Position numbers and translations under genes: made by a program
Assembly (NCBI RefSeq): GCF_025950085.1
Contig: NZ_JAPDDS010000001.1
Location: 496,001-560,000 of the forward strand
Origin: Luteolibacter flavescens
Lineage (GTDB): Bacteria; Verrucomicrobiota; Verrucomicrobiia; Verrucomicrobiales; Akkermansiaceae
DNA: 64,000 bases
Direction of reading: 5' to 3'
In this document: in pieces, positions 40,467-50,372 of the stretch
How the letters are laid out: each line of letters starts with the position of its first letter
Numbering within the stretch: position 1 is the stretch's first letter
The notes under the pieces: model-generated
The model's input: only the letters and a program-made list of their open reading frames with translations
Told to the model about the DNA's origin: nothing
Database searches by the model: none

Positions 40467-42082
40467 CAGAGTCCCATGATCACCTCGCAGCCCGGCAGCT
40501 TTTCCTTCAGCGCCTGCACTCCGGCGGCATCCACCTTGGTTTGCCAGAGGTAGAGCTTCTTGAGGTTCTTCAACTCGGCGAGCTTGAGGATACCATCGTT
40601 CGTCACCTGGGTGCCGTAGAGATTGAGCGACTCGAGCTTCGGGAGCTTCGCCAATTCGTCGAGAGCAGCGTCGGTGATGGCGGTCTCGGACAGGCGCAGC
40701 GTCTTCAGCTCGGCGGCTTCTGCGAGCAGCTTGGTGCCGGTGTCCGTCACGGTGCTGGACGAGAGATCGATCGAGACCATCGCCGGGATGACAGGCTGGA
40801 GTTTTGCGAGGTCATCGTCGCCGAATTCCTTCCGCATGCTGACGGCGGTGAAGACCAGCCCGCTGGACGCCTGTGACTCGAAATTGAGCGCGGCGGGGAA
40901 CTCCTTGCGGAGACGCTCAACATCGGCAGCCACCGAATCGCGCTTCTCGGCTTCCTGCTTCTCCTCGGCCGCGGCGGTGGCCTTCTTCTCGGCCAGATCC
41001 TCGGCAGGCACGAGCTTGGTGATCGCAGCCTTGATCTCGTCGGTGGGCTTCAGGTCGGAGAGCTTCGCTTCCGGCGAGGCACCGCTGTCGATCCACCACT
41101 TGATGAGGAGCACCTCGTGATCGACCAAGTGGATGTCTTTCTTTTCCGGCGGCGGCATGTGCTCTTCATCGTCCGACGGCAATTCGATGCGAACGACGAC
41201 ATTGCTGTCGGCAGAGTTACCGGGGACGATGCCTTCGCCTTCCGACCCGCCCTTGAGCAGCAGGTCATACTCCTCCATGCGATACTTGCCGCGCACCTTT
41301 TGCTCGGCGCTGTGGCAGCTATAGCACTTCTGCTCGAAGATGGGGACGATGAGATTCGTGTAAACCACCGGGTCCGTAGATACCGGGGCTGGGGCCGCAG
41401 GAGTGCCAGCGGGAGCTTCGCCGGTGCCGGTGGCTGCCAGATCGGTGGCTGCTGGGGTGGGCTTGGGCTTCTCCTTTTTCTCAACCTTTTCCGGCAGACC
41501 CATCGCCTTGCGGATCGGATTCGGAGCAAAGGCGGTCAGGTAATCCTCGCCATGGGTGAGCGAGCCGCCGTCATGACTGGCGATGCCCATGACCCCGGTG
41601 CTGCCGATGAGCAGGGTCCAATAGATCCAGGTCCCCTTCCCCGCGTGGAAATCGACCCACACCTTCACGATGAATGCCGCGACCATGCCGCAGGCGAAGA
41701 TGATACCGCCATAGAGGTGACGCTCGGCGAGTTCGTCGCGGTAGTTCCCCGTGCCGTAGTAAAGCAGGAGCCCGAGAATGGTAGCCACTACCGAGGACGC
41801 GGCGGCGAAGAACATCGCCATGCGGGTGGAATACCCGGCGCGATTCCGCGGGATGAAGTGGCCGATTTCCAGCACGAGCACGAGCAGCAGCATGCCGATC
41901 GGCAGGTGCAGGAAGACGGGATGGAAGCGTCCGAGGAATTTCGTGATGTCCGGGAGACCTTCTTCGGTAGGAGCGCCGGCCACGAACGGCACGGACGCGA
42001 GGGCGGCAATCACCAACAACCCGCACAGGGTCAGGAAGATGGGGCCAGTGGAGGAACGTCTCGGAGTCTCGGAATCGGTCAT
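40466..42082 (-). CDS. Planctomycete-type cytochrome c membrane protein with leucine-rich repeats
   Basis: The 538-residue product has an N-terminal DUF2231-like membrane region with about five helices (FHPVFLHLPIGMLLLVLVLEI, GIIFACGMVAAFIVKVW). A linker rich in Pro/Ala leads to a single c-type haem site CYSCH (Cys253-His257). The haem region includes PSDDEEHMPPPEK, and about five leucine-rich repeats follow from about residue 400 (for example LDELAKLPKLESLNLYGTQV). The design suggests a haem protein anchored in the membrane with a protein-binding tail. ATG 42082 fits the membrane start. Confidence 0.82.
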   Translation of the reverse strand: MTDSETPRRSSTGPIFLTLCGLLVIAALASVPFVAGAPTEEGLPDITKFLGRFHPVFLHLPIGMLLLVLVLEIGHFIPRNRAGYSTRMAMFFAAASSVVATILGLLLYYGTGNYRDELAERHLYGGIIFACGMVAAFIVKVWVDFHAGKGTWIYWTLLIGSTGVMGIASHDGGSLTHGEDYLTAFAPNPIRKAMGLPEKVEKKEKPKPTPAATDLAATGTGEAPAGTPAAPAPVSTDPVVYTNLIVPIFEQKCYSCHSAEQKVRGKYRMEEYDLLLKGGSEGEGIVPGNSADSNVVVRIELPSDDEEHMPPPEKKDIHLVDHEVLLIKWWIDSGASPEAKLSDLKPTDEIKAAITKLVPAEDLAEKKATAAAEEKQEAEKRDSVAADVERLRKEFPAALNFESQASSGLVFTAVSMRKEFGDDDLAKLQPVIPAMVSIDLSSSTVTDTGTKLLAEAAELKTLRLSETAITDAALDELAKLPKLESLNLYGTQVTNDGILKLAELKNLKKLYLWQTKVDAAGVQALKEKLPGCEVIMGL

Positions 42083-42138
42083 GGGCGGGTGCTCTACGGC
42101 GTGGAGAGACCGGCTATTGCGCAGAAATTCGGACAATT

Positions 42139-42372
42139 TCAAACATCAACCACAGGTCCGGGCGATTTAGCTGCTTGCTTGGATTTCTTTCCAAGGAAGG
42201 GAACGAATCTGGTCAAATCTATTCCCAAGACTCCCATCGATTTCACGAAAATCAGCAAGGCCGTGGCCTCGTCAATGATCGGCACCGGATCAAGCGGCCC
42301 GACCATCGGCCCCCAGATCAGCAGATACAGCCCCGAGAACAGGGCAAATATGAAAGCGAAGAACTTTTTCAC
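42139..42372 (-). CDS. Small membrane protein, unknown
   Basis: The 77-residue product has a hydrophobic N-terminal helix ([20 protein letters not shown]), a second hydrophobic stretch ([18 protein letters not shown]), and a charged C-terminus. It lies 56 bases upstream of the cytochrome gene on the same strand. Family unknown. Confidence 0.55.
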   Translation of the reverse strand: MKKFFAFIFALFSGLYLLIWGPMVGPLDPVPIIDEATALLIFVKSMGVLGIDLTRFVPFLGKKSKQAAKSPGPVVDV

Positions 42373-42437
42373 GACGGGATATTACGCGAATATCCCGGCA
42401 TTTCTAGCGACGTTAGCATCGCAGCAGACAAGGCAGA

Positions 42438-43439
42438 TCACTCCTTCGCCTTCGCATTGCTCTCCCATCGGTCGGCCTTGATCAGCACTGACTTGGAGCC
42501 GCTGCCATTCAGCCACTTCTTGGCCGCTGGATCGCCCTTCAATTCGGCATCCCAGAATGCCGTGGTGAGGGCAAGAATCGCCCGGTGATAGCGCGTCGGT
42601 TTCGCCAGTGCGCCAGCCTTTGGCCGCTGGCCGAAATCCATGTGGGTCGCCTGGTCGAACACCACCTGCCATGCCGGGGCTTGCTTGAGGTATGGGAAGA
42701 CCAGCAAGCGGCTCTCCGGCGTGGTGTTCCCGATCGGACTGTCGTCGTGCGTGCCGGTCATGAGCAGGCATGGGATTTTGACATTGGCGAATGCCCGCGC
42801 CGGGTCGCCCGCTGCCGGGGGGCTCGGGCTCATCATCACGGCGGCGTCGATCCTCGGCTCCGCGAGGGAAAGCCGCGGCCGTGCCCCCTGCCCTGCCAGA
42901 GCCTGCGTGGTGTGCGCGCCAAAGGAATGACCGGACATACCGATGTGCTCCAGATCGAGCTTGCCGGAGAGAGCATGGCCTTTCTCGCCATTCCAGCGGG
43001 TGAGCGCATCGATTACTGCCGGAACATCCTTCGCGCGATCGAGGTAGTTTTCGAGCGATGCCGCACGCTTCAAGGTGCTACGCCGCTCCACCGCTGCGGC
43101 CTCTTTCCACACCGCTTCATCACTGCCGGGATGCTGGATGAAGACGGCCACATAGCCGCGCTTCGCCCAGTGATTCCCGAGATAGGGACTATTGTCCCGC
43201 GAGCCGCCGAGACCGTGGGAGAAGAGCACCACGGGTGCCGGCTTCTTGCTCTCCGGTCCCGGCAAATAAACCCGAATCGGCAGGGTGCGACTGCGCGAGG
43301 TGTCTTTCACGTCAAAGGTCTTCGAGACCGGCTCGCCGTCTTTCACCTTCAGCGGATCATATGCTCCGGTTGGCTCCGCATGGACGATCGCGCCCAAAAC
43401 GACGGCACCAGCCAGCAAGAACGGACGGATCGCTTTCAT
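42438..43439 (-). CDS. Secreted alpha/beta hydrolase (chlorophyllase/PAF-acetylhydrolase-like)
   Basis: The 333-residue product has a signal peptide (MKAIRPFLLAGAVVLGAIVHA), the oxyanion motif VVLFSHGLGGSRDN, and a nucleophile elbow GHSFGAHT. The catalytic Asp is probably in TGTHDDSPI and His in ATHMDFGQ. The layout resembles plant chlorophyllase and platelet-activating-factor acetylhydrolase relatives. Substrate unknown. ATG 43439 begins the signal peptide. Confidence 0.8.
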   Translation of the reverse strand: MKAIRPFLLAGAVVLGAIVHAEPTGAYDPLKVKDGEPVSKTFDVKDTSRSRTLPIRVYLPGPESKKPAPVVLFSHGLGGSRDNSPYLGNHWAKRGYVAVFIQHPGSDEAVWKEAAAVERRSTLKRAASLENYLDRAKDVPAVIDALTRWNGEKGHALSGKLDLEHIGMSGHSFGAHTTQALAGQGARPRLSLAEPRIDAAVMMSPSPPAAGDPARAFANVKIPCLLMTGTHDDSPIGNTTPESRLLVFPYLKQAPAWQVVFDQATHMDFGQRPKAGALAKPTRYHRAILALTTAFWDAELKGDPAAKKWLNGSGSKSVLIKADRWESNAKAKE

Positions 43440-43554
43440 GTCGGCGAGAACCTCGGGATGCGGGCGAAGTTGCGGCCGCGGACGACTGTCAATTCCACGG
43501 CCAAGCAAAATCACTTGCACGATCAACGCCCTCGCTAACTTGGTCGGCCATATC

Positions 43555-43842
43555 ATGACCCTCCCTCCATCCGACGACGACACCCGCATTCACATCCGCG
43601 AAGGCTACTACTACCTCATCATCGTGGAGAACGAAGTGGTCACGCACCACACGGCAAATTTCGGGCTGTCCCACGTCGAATTCGTGAAGCGAAGCGTCGG
43701 CGAATTGCCGGATGGTGCATGGGTGGGTTCGGCCACGAAGAATGACGGTCGACTCTCCGCAGTGAATTCCTTCACTTTCTACCGGAACCAGCTTCCCGGA
43801 CCAGAGTCCACGCAGCGAGCAGTCTTCAAGAAGTTCCGGTGA
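43555..43842 (+). CDS. Small hypothetical protein
   Basis: The 95-residue product, starting MTLPPSDDDTRIHIREGYYY, has alternating charged and aromatic strands and no membrane segment. A longer frame is open upstream, but it overlaps the divergent hydrolase gene. Function unknown; it is convergent with ilvD. Confidence 0.5.
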   Translation: MTLPPSDDDTRIHIREGYYYLIIVENEVVTHHTANFGLSHVEFVKRSVGELPDGAWVGSATKNDGRLSAVNSFTFYRNQLPGPESTQRAVFKKFR

Positions 43843-43857
43843 TCTGCCGGGCAGGCT

Positions 43858-45537
43858 TCACACCGAAAGCACCGCGCCTTCTTCCGCGCCTCCGACGAGT
43901 GCGGCGTATCGGGCCAGGTATCCTGTTCGTGATTTTGGTTCGGGCCGCTGCCAGTGTTGGCGGCGTTCGTCGAGGACGGCGTCACTCACGAGGAGTTGCA
44001 GGGAGCGGTTCGGGATATCGATCTCAATCATGTCTCCGGCTTTCACGAGGGCGATGGGGCCGCCTGCCGCTGCCTCGGGAGCGACGTGGCCGATGGCACC
44101 GCCACGCGTCGCGCCGGAAAAGCGACCGTCGGTGATCAGCGCGACACTCTCTGAAAGCCCGCGCCCCACGATCGCGGACGTGGGGGCCAGCATCTCGGGC
44201 ATGCCGGGGCCGCCCTTCGGGCCTTCGTAGCGGATCACCACCACGTCGCCCGCCTTTACCATTCCCGTGAGGATTCCCGTGGTGGCCTCCTCGCCGGACT
44301 CGAAGACCACGGCGGGCCCGGTGAATTTCATCATCGCGGGGCTCACCCCCGCCGACTTCACCACGCATCCGGCGGGCGCGATATTCCCATGCAGCACGGC
44401 CAATCCGCCACGGGAAGAATAGGCCCGATCCAAAGAACGGATCACCTCGTCATCCTTCACCGTCGCGGCCGAGATCGTCTCGCCAATCGTGAGCCCGCTG
44501 ACCGTGAGAGAGTCGCCGTGAAGGATCCCGGGCAGCCCGGCTAGGATCTTGAGAATTGCGAAGATGCCTCCCGCTCGGTCGATGTCCTCCATGTAGTGCT
44601 TCCCCGACGGCGCGACCTTGCACAGGTGCGGGACGCGCCCGGCCATCTCATCGAAGTCCCTCACGCCAAGCGGTACTCCGGCTTCCTTGGCAACAGCCAA
44701 GGTGTGGAGAATGGTATTCGACGAACCGCCCATCGCCATGTCCAGGGCGATCGCATTCAGGAATGCCTCGCGAGTGAGGATGTCGGAAGGACGCACGTCA
44801 TCACGGACGAGGCGGACGATGGTGCGGCCCGCCCGCTCGAAAAGGGCATCGCGTGCAGGATCGGTGGCAAGGATTGAGCCATTGCCAGGGAGTGCGATCC
44901 CGAGCGCTTCGCAGAGGCAATTCATCGAGTTCGCCGTGAACATGCCGGAGCACGATCCGCATGTCGGGCAGGCATTGCGCTCGATGGCGTCGAGTTGCGT
45001 CTCCGTGATCGCATTCGCAGAGAGCTTCCCCACCGCCTCGAAGACGGATGCGAGATCGAGCGAGTCTCCCGTGAGAGGATTCTTCCCGGAGCGCATGGGG
45101 CCGCCCGAGACGAAGACTGCCGGGATATTCACCCGCGCTGCGCCCATCATCATGCCGGGCACGATCTTGTCGCAATTCGGGATGCAGACCACGCCATCGA
45201 AGCAATGCGCGCGCAGCATGGTCTCGATGCTGTCCGCGATGATCTCGCGGGACGCCAGCGAGTAGCGCATGCCGCCGTGCCCCATGGCGATGCCGTCATC
45301 CACGCCGATGCAATTGAACTCGAAGGGCACGCCGCCCGCGGCGCGAATGGCTTCCCGCACCTTCCGCCCGACCACATCGAGGTGGGCATGCCCGGGGATG
45401 ATTTGAACGAAGGAATTCGCCACGGCGATGAAGGGCTTCCCCCAGTCATCCTCGGACTGGATTGCGCCCGTGGCGCGGAGGAGACTGCGGTGCGGAGCGC
45501 GGATGGCGCCCTTCTTAATCGTGTCGCTGATTGCCAT
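43858..45537 (-). CDS. ilvD: Dihydroxy-acid dehydratase
   Basis: The 559-residue iron-sulfur enzyme makes 2-oxo acids for valine, leucine, isoleucine and pantothenate. It has [20 protein letters not shown] and [14 protein letters not shown] as cluster ligands, and the C-terminal [19 protein letters not shown] and substrate-binding blocks. ATG 45537 ([20 protein letters not shown]) matches the family start. It is divergent from a LysR gene whose operator lies 60 bases away, so LysR control is likely. cimA, earlier in the same pathway, is at 11 kb. Confidence 0.95.
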   Translation of the reverse strand: MAISDTIKKGAIRAPHRSLLRATGAIQSEDDWGKPFIAVANSFVQIIPGHAHLDVVGRKVREAIRAAGGVPFEFNCIGVDDGIAMGHGGMRYSLASREIIADSIETMLRAHCFDGVVCIPNCDKIVPGMMMGAARVNIPAVFVSGGPMRSGKNPLTGDSLDLASVFEAVGKLSANAITETQLDAIERNACPTCGSCSGMFTANSMNCLCEALGIALPGNGSILATDPARDALFERAGRTIVRLVRDDVRPSDILTREAFLNAIALDMAMGGSSNTILHTLAVAKEAGVPLGVRDFDEMAGRVPHLCKVAPSGKHYMEDIDRAGGIFAILKILAGLPGILHGDSLTVSGLTIGETISAATVKDDEVIRSLDRAYSSRGGLAVLHGNIAPAGCVVKSAGVSPAMMKFTGPAVVFESGEEATTGILTGMVKAGDVVVIRYEGPKGGPGMPEMLAPTSAIVGRGLSESVALITDGRFSGATRGGAIGHVAPEAAAGGPIALVKAGDMIEIDIPNRSLQLLVSDAVLDERRQHWQRPEPKSRTGYLARYAALVGGAEEGAVLSV

Positions 45538-45595
45538 GCGACAACGGTCGGCAAATCTGCCGCCATATTGGAATGACTGTATTCGTCGCCTTGTG

Positions 45596-45610
45596 ATACC
45601 GTTTCGGTAT
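45596..45610. promoter_or_regulatory. LysR box (ATACCG-TTT-CGGTAT) overlapping the lysR start
   Basis: A perfect 15-base palindrome with the LysR T-N11-A form (T45597, A45609) lies between divergent ilvD and lysR. Its right half overlaps the lysR ATG (45609), which suggests autorepression. The ilvD start is 59 bases away, so it could also activate or repress ilvD. Confidence 0.6.
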
Positions 45611-46493
45611 GGACTGCTCGTTTCGCGAACTGGAGTGCTTTCTGGCCGTGGCGGAGGAATTGTCATTCACCCGTGCGGCGCAGCGGCTGAATCTCGCCCA
45701 GCCTCCCCTCTCCCGCCACATCCGGACGCTTGAGGAGAAAATCGGCGCGGACCTCTTCATCCGCGGTCATCGCGGCGTCTCGCTGACGGCAGCGGGCGAT
45801 CGCTTCTACGAGGACGCCCGGACGATTCCCGGCAGGCTTTCGCGCGCGAGTGAAGCGGCTAGACGCACCGCGGCCGGGGAAATCTCGCGGCTCCGCATCG
45901 GCTTCGTCAGCGCGGTGATGAGCGATGGCGTCGTGGCCGTGCTCCGCCGCTTCCGGGCCACCGTGCCGGGCGTGCAAATCCTGCTGCACGATGCGCCGCC
46001 GAACGACCAGCTACGAGCCATCGCGGAGGGCAGGCTGGACGGCGGATTCGTGGGAATCGAAGATCCCCGAAACCAGAGCGGAATCGAGGTGATCCCGTGG
46101 CACAAGGAAGCGCTCGAATGCTTCGTGCCAGAAGATCATCCGCTGGCATCCCGCGGCAGGATCGCGCTGGATGAACTGGCCGGTGAATCGTTCGTGGCCG
46201 TGGCGCACGAGGCCGCCACGTCATTCTCAAATCTCGTCCGGCGTCTTTGCGGTGATGCGGGCTTTCGACCGCGCGTCATCCTGGAGTCGCCACGGGCACA
46301 GGCCGTGGCGGTGATGGTCGCCGCGGGATCCGGCATCGCGATCCTCCCCTCGGCACTTGCGAAGGTGGCGGGCAGCGGCGTCCGGGCCATTCCGCTGAAG
46401 GGGCGGCCTTCGATCACGCATCACTTTGCAAGGAGGGCGGGGCGAGCGGATGAGAACATGAAGAGATTCGTCGGGGTATTGAGAGGCAAGTGA
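45609..46493 (+). CDS. LysR-family transcriptional regulator, divergent from ilvD
   Basis: The 294-residue product has an N-terminal winged helix ([20 protein letters not shown] and [20 protein letters not shown]) and an effector domain with [19 protein letters not shown]. It probably senses a branched-chain intermediate, judging only from its divergent position to ilvD. The likely operator is 45596-45610. Confidence 0.88.
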   Translation: MDCSFRELECFLAVAEELSFTRAAQRLNLAQPPLSRHIRTLEEKIGADLFIRGHRGVSLTAAGDRFYEDARTIPGRLSRASEAARRTAAGEISRLRIGFVSAVMSDGVVAVLRRFRATVPGVQILLHDAPPNDQLRAIAEGRLDGGFVGIEDPRNQSGIEVIPWHKEALECFVPEDHPLASRGRIALDELAGESFVAVAHEAATSFSNLVRRLCGDAGFRPRVILESPRAQAVAVMVAAGSGIAILPSALAKVAGSGVRAIPLKGRPSITHHFARRAGRADENMKRFVGVLRGK

Positions 46494-46719
46494 GAGTGAG
46501 GATGTGGGGCGTCCGGGCCGGTCTCATGACCGGCGCTCCTAGGCGTGAAGCCCCTTCAACTCAAGCACTTCATCACTGCGTCATATTTGTCGATCAGCGG
46601 TTGATGGATGCAGCAGTGAGGGTGACTCGGGCGGAATGAATTCCGCGCTCCCAGTGGGAGGCAAGAGAAAGGGCGGACCTTGCGGCCCGCCCTTTGCGTG
46701 ACGTTTCGTCAACCTGAGG
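46494..46719. repeat. Intergenic block with REP-like palindromes and a terminator
   Basis: GCCGGT-CTCATG-ACCGGC (46517-46534) and GCGGAAT-GA-ATTCCGC (46631-46646) are small palindromes, each running into GCGCTCC. A third hairpin (46668-46695) is the terminator. The two GCGCTCC-tailed palindromes resemble a family of extragenic repeats. No ORF of note is here. Confidence 0.45.
46668..46695. terminator. Bidirectional-type terminator at the end of the SNF2 gene
   Basis: Stem AAAGGGCGG (46668-46676) with CCGCCCTTT (46687-46695); on the minus strand it is followed by TCTC-rich sequence. It is 25 bases past the SNF2 stop. Confidence 0.65.
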
Positions 46720-49700
46720 TCAGCCCTCTTCGTCTTCGCCGCCGTGGTTGAGGATGAACTGGAGGTCTTCCAGTCCGAGGTTCGAGGCGAAGCCTTCGTC
46801 GCCGAGGACGTTCGTGACGAGCTGGGTCTTCTGGTGCTGGAGGATACGGATCTTCTCTTCCACGGTGTCGCGGGTGAGGAGACGGTAGGCGATGACCTTG
46901 TTCTTCTGGCCGATACGGTGCGTACGGTCGATGGCCTGGTTTTCCACGGCCGGGTTCCACCACGGATCGTAGAGGATGACGTAGGACGCCGAGGTCAGGT
47001 TCAGACCGGCACCACCAGCCTTCAGCGAGAGCATGAAGACGGACGGGTCCTTGGTCGTCTGGAAGCGCTCGATCTCGCCCTTGCGGTCCTTCGTCTGACC
47101 GGTGAGGTAGTGGAACGGGCGGGCTTCCAGCTCGAGGCGCGCCTTGATGAGGTCGAGCATCGAGACGAACTGCGAGAAGACGAGCACCTTGTGGCCTTCC
47201 TCGTGAAGCTGGTCCAGGAGGTAGAAGAGCGACTCCATCTTGGCGGACTCTTCCTTGAGATACTTCGGATCGATGAGGCCCGGGTGACAGCAGATCTGGC
47301 GCAGGCGCATCAGGCCTTGGAGAATGGCGAAGGAGTTCTTCTTCACCGCTTCATCCGAGTCGAGGCCGAGCAGGGCCTTCTGGATGCGCTTCAGCTCCGC
47401 CTTGTAGAGCTCCTGCTGGATGTTCTCCATCTTGGAGTAGACTTCCTCTTCCGTTCTCGGCGGCAGGTCTTGTGCCACCTGCAGCTTGGTGCGGCGGAGC
47501 AGGAAGGGACGCAGGCGGGCAGCCAGGCGGTTCTGCGAAAGCGGGTCCTTCCGCTTGTCGAAGCGCTTCTTGAAGTAGGCGCGGCTCCCCAGCACGCCGG
47601 GCATGGCGAAGGCCATGAGCGACCACATGTCGAGCAGGCGGTTCTCAATCGGCGTACCGGTGAGGACCAGGCGGTTCGCGGAGTCCAGCTCGCGGGCGCA
47701 CTTGGCGGCCTTCGAGTCCGGGTTCTTGATCTGCTGGCCTTCGTCGAGGATGGTCGTGAGCCACTTGATCTCGTTGAGCAGGTCGCCGCAGACGCGGAGC
47801 TGGGCGTAGTTCAGCACCAGCATGTCGATATTCTCCTGCGTATCCTTCACGTCGAGGTCCTCGCGGTTGCGGAGCACCTTCACGCGGACACCGGGGGCGA
47901 ACTTCTGCGCCTCGCTCGCCCACACGTCCAAGACGGACTTCGGACAAACGACGAGCACCGGTCGGTGCATTTCCTTGCTCTTCTCCGCCTCCTCGATGAG
48001 CCAGAGGACGTAGGTCAGCGACTGGATCGTCTTACCCAGACCCATGTCGTCAGCGAGGATGCCGCCGAAGCCATTGGTCGAGAGATATGCCAGGAACCGG
48101 AAACCATCGACCTGATAAGGACGCAGCGTCGCATTCAGCTTCGTCGGCACGTCGGGAGTGACCTCGATCTGGATGTCGCCGGCGCGGTCCTTGATGCGTT
48201 TCCACGCCTTCGGATCGAATACATCGGCAGCCTTCGGGTCGGCGAGCTGCAGCGCGTGCATGCGGTGCGTCTCGCCGGAAAGATCGAAGGGATCGAGACC
48301 CAGGCGGGTGACTGCCTCGCGCTGGTCGGCATCGAGCTTGATCTCAAGCCGCATCCACGAGCCGTCCTCCATGCGGACGTAGCCGCCACGGGCAGCGACG
48401 AGCTGGCGAATCTGCGCCTTGGAAAGATTGACGCCTTCCACATCGATGACGATGCGCAGGTCGAACCAGTCGATCTCCTGATTGACCACCTCGAAGCGGA
48501 CCGCGGCGGTGACCGGGTCGGAGAGGATGGACTTCAGGCGCAGGTCGATGTCGAGGTCCACGGACTCCGGCATCGCCTTGATCCACTCGGCGAATTTCTC
48601 GGGGAACTGCTTCGTGATGCGCGACTTGAAGGAAAGCAACTTCTCGTCGTAGGTGAGGCCCATCTCGTCCAGCAGGCTGGGCACGGGATAGAGCTCTTCA
48701 CGGGCGAAGCGCAGGAGCTGCTTGCCCTTGAGCGGCTGTTGCTCGACGAGCTCCCAGCCTTCCTTGGTGAGGCGCTCGGTGCGGCGCTCCTTCGACTCGA
48801 TCGCGGTGACATCCACCACGAGGTGTTCGGTTTCGGCGGCGGTGAGACCGGCGACGAGCTTGAGCTCGAACTTCGGCTTCAGCTCCAGGTCCACCACGCG
48901 CTTCTTCAGCGACTCGGGTAGCGTGGCACCGATCTTGCGGAGGAATTCGACGCCCTCCAGCGAATCGATCACGCGCTTCGGGATAAGGTAGCGCGGCATC
49001 ACTTCCGTCTCCTCGAGCCAGCGGGGTGGGCCGGGGAAAACGGTCTCGTCGGACTGATAGAGTTCCTTGCGGCCCGGCAGCATGCGCACCGAGTGGGAGA
49101 CATTCTCGCCACCGGCGGTCACGAGTTGCAGCGCGAAGCTGTTAGGATCGTACGGATCATCCTCGCAGACCCACTTGAGTGCATCGGTGACGACCTTGAA
49201 CTCGCGCTCGTCAAGGTTCACCAGATAGCCCTTCAGGGCCGGCTGGCGGAAGACGCGGTTCATGAAGCGGCAAGCTTCTTCCTGGTCGAAGTCGAAGGTG
49301 ATGTCGTTCTGGTCGCGGTAGTAGGCGAGGAAGTGCTCCCACAGCACCTGGCTGGAGGCGTCCATGCGGAGCGCCGCCTGATGGTGCATCTGCACGAGGC
49401 GCTCGATGTCGCCCTTCTCGCGAATCTGGGTCCAGAGGCCATTGACGCCTTCTTTCACCTCGACGCGGGCCTCGTTGATCGTGGCCACGAGGCGGAAGGC
49501 GACTTCCACCGGAGGATCCTGCGGCGGGCGTTCGTTGACCTGCTCGATGCGGTCATACCAGGAGGCGACCTCGCGCTCCTGCTCCCAATCCGCCATCTTC
49601 TTCTGAACATGAGCGAGATCGGTGATCACGTTCATGAACTCCGGGTAAGGGAGCTTCTTCTTGTAGAAGGCGTAGGCGAGGTAGTTCCAGAACTCGAGGA

Positions 49701-50211
49701 TATCGCCCGGCGGCATCGGCCACAGCTCGAGCGGCTCGTAGGTGGTGATTTCCCAGCGCGGCGTGATGCGGACCATGTCGTGGTCATGCAGCTCGCCTTC
49801 GATCACGTAGCGGCGGTAGCGCTTCTCGATCTTGGAAACGAAGTCCGCCTCCTTGTCGTCCAGCTCGCGGCCCAGCTTGTCCTCGATGATGTCGAGGATC
49901 GGTGTGTCGTCGAATTCATTGGGCGACTCCGGCAGGTCCTCGCCGCGGTGCATCCGCTCCATCATCGTCGCGTACTGACACGCGGCGGATATCACTTCGT
50001 CCTCCGCGGTGCAGGAGCCGAACCAGCGGTTGCCCTGGAGGCGGAGGCTGGTGCGGAAGACGCCGGTCTCGTCCTCGACGCGACCTTGGATGAAAAGGTG
50101 ATTGCCGAAGATCTGGGTGACGGCGCCGTCTTTCTGGAGGCGCTCACCGCGCTTGCGCGCTTCCTCGGGGAAGCTGTTCAGGAAATTCAGCGTCGCTCTG
50201 TCCGGATTCAT
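46720..50211 (-). CDS. SNF2-family DEAD/DEAH-box helicase
   Basis: The 1163-residue product has a C-terminal Swi2/Snf2 ATPase: Walker A ADDMGLGKTI (Lys727), the motif-II form DEGQ (Asp823) in place of DEAQ, and the C-terminal helicase half with KVLVFSQFVSMLDLI and KAGGAGLNLTSASYVILYDP. The RxxR arginine finger is in DRTHRIGQ. The N-terminal 600 residues are poorly known; CTAEDEVISAACQYA near residue 70 could be a decayed SWIM zinc finger. It probably remodels protein-DNA complexes. It stands alone. Confidence 0.92.
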   Translation of the reverse strand: MNPDRATLNFLNSFPEEARKRGERLQKDGAVTQIFGNHLFIQGRVEDETGVFRTSLRLQGNRWFGSCTAEDEVISAACQYATMMERMHRGEDLPESPNEFDDTPILDIIEDKLGRELDDKEADFVSKIEKRYRRYVIEGELHDHDMVRITPRWEITTYEPLELWPMPPGDILEFWNYLAYAFYKKKLPYPEFMNVITDLAHVQKKMADWEQEREVASWYDRIEQVNERPPQDPPVEVAFRLVATINEARVEVKEGVNGLWTQIREKGDIERLVQMHHQAALRMDASSQVLWEHFLAYYRDQNDITFDFDQEEACRFMNRVFRQPALKGYLVNLDEREFKVVTDALKWVCEDDPYDPNSFALQLVTAGGENVSHSVRMLPGRKELYQSDETVFPGPPRWLEETEVMPRYLIPKRVIDSLEGVEFLRKIGATLPESLKKRVVDLELKPKFELKLVAGLTAAETEHLVVDVTAIESKERRTERLTKEGWELVEQQPLKGKQLLRFAREELYPVPSLLDEMGLTYDEKLLSFKSRITKQFPEKFAEWIKAMPESVDLDIDLRLKSILSDPVTAAVRFEVVNQEIDWFDLRIVIDVEGVNLSKAQIRQLVAARGGYVRMEDGSWMRLEIKLDADQREAVTRLGLDPFDLSGETHRMHALQLADPKAADVFDPKAWKRIKDRAGDIQIEVTPDVPTKLNATLRPYQVDGFRFLAYLSTNGFGGILADDMGLGKTIQSLTYVLWLIEEAEKSKEMHRPVLVVCPKSVLDVWASEAQKFAPGVRVKVLRNREDLDVKDTQENIDMLVLNYAQLRVCGDLLNEIKWLTTILDEGQQIKNPDSKAAKCARELDSANRLVLTGTPIENRLLDMWSLMAFAMPGVLGSRAYFKKRFDKRKDPLSQNRLAARLRPFLLRRTKLQVAQDLPPRTEEEVYSKMENIQQELYKAELKRIQKALLGLDSDEAVKKNSFAILQGLMRLRQICCHPGLIDPKYLKEESAKMESLFYLLDQLHEEGHKVLVFSQFVSMLDLIKARLELEARPFHYLTGQTKDRKGEIERFQTTKDPSVFMLSLKAGGAGLNLTSASYVILYDPWWNPAVENQAIDRTHRIGQKNKVIAYRLLTRDTVEEKIRILQHQKTQLVTNVLGDEGFASNLGLEDLQFILNHGGEDEEG

Positions 50212-50372
50212 GGCTCGAAAAACCGCCGAGCGTGTCTCTCCGGCACCCTGCAAGAAGGACGCGACAGCGGGCCGCGACGATAGACCCCGAATTTCAATCG
50301 CCGCAATAAAAACCTCAGTCGCAATTTCTGCGGAATTTCACGCATGCAGCAGGCCGCAGGCCTTGAAGCGCT

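Noticed and set aside
46744-48921. A 725-codon open frame antisense to the SNF2 gene
   Set aside because: Shadow frame over helicase motifs that are plainly coded on the minus strand.
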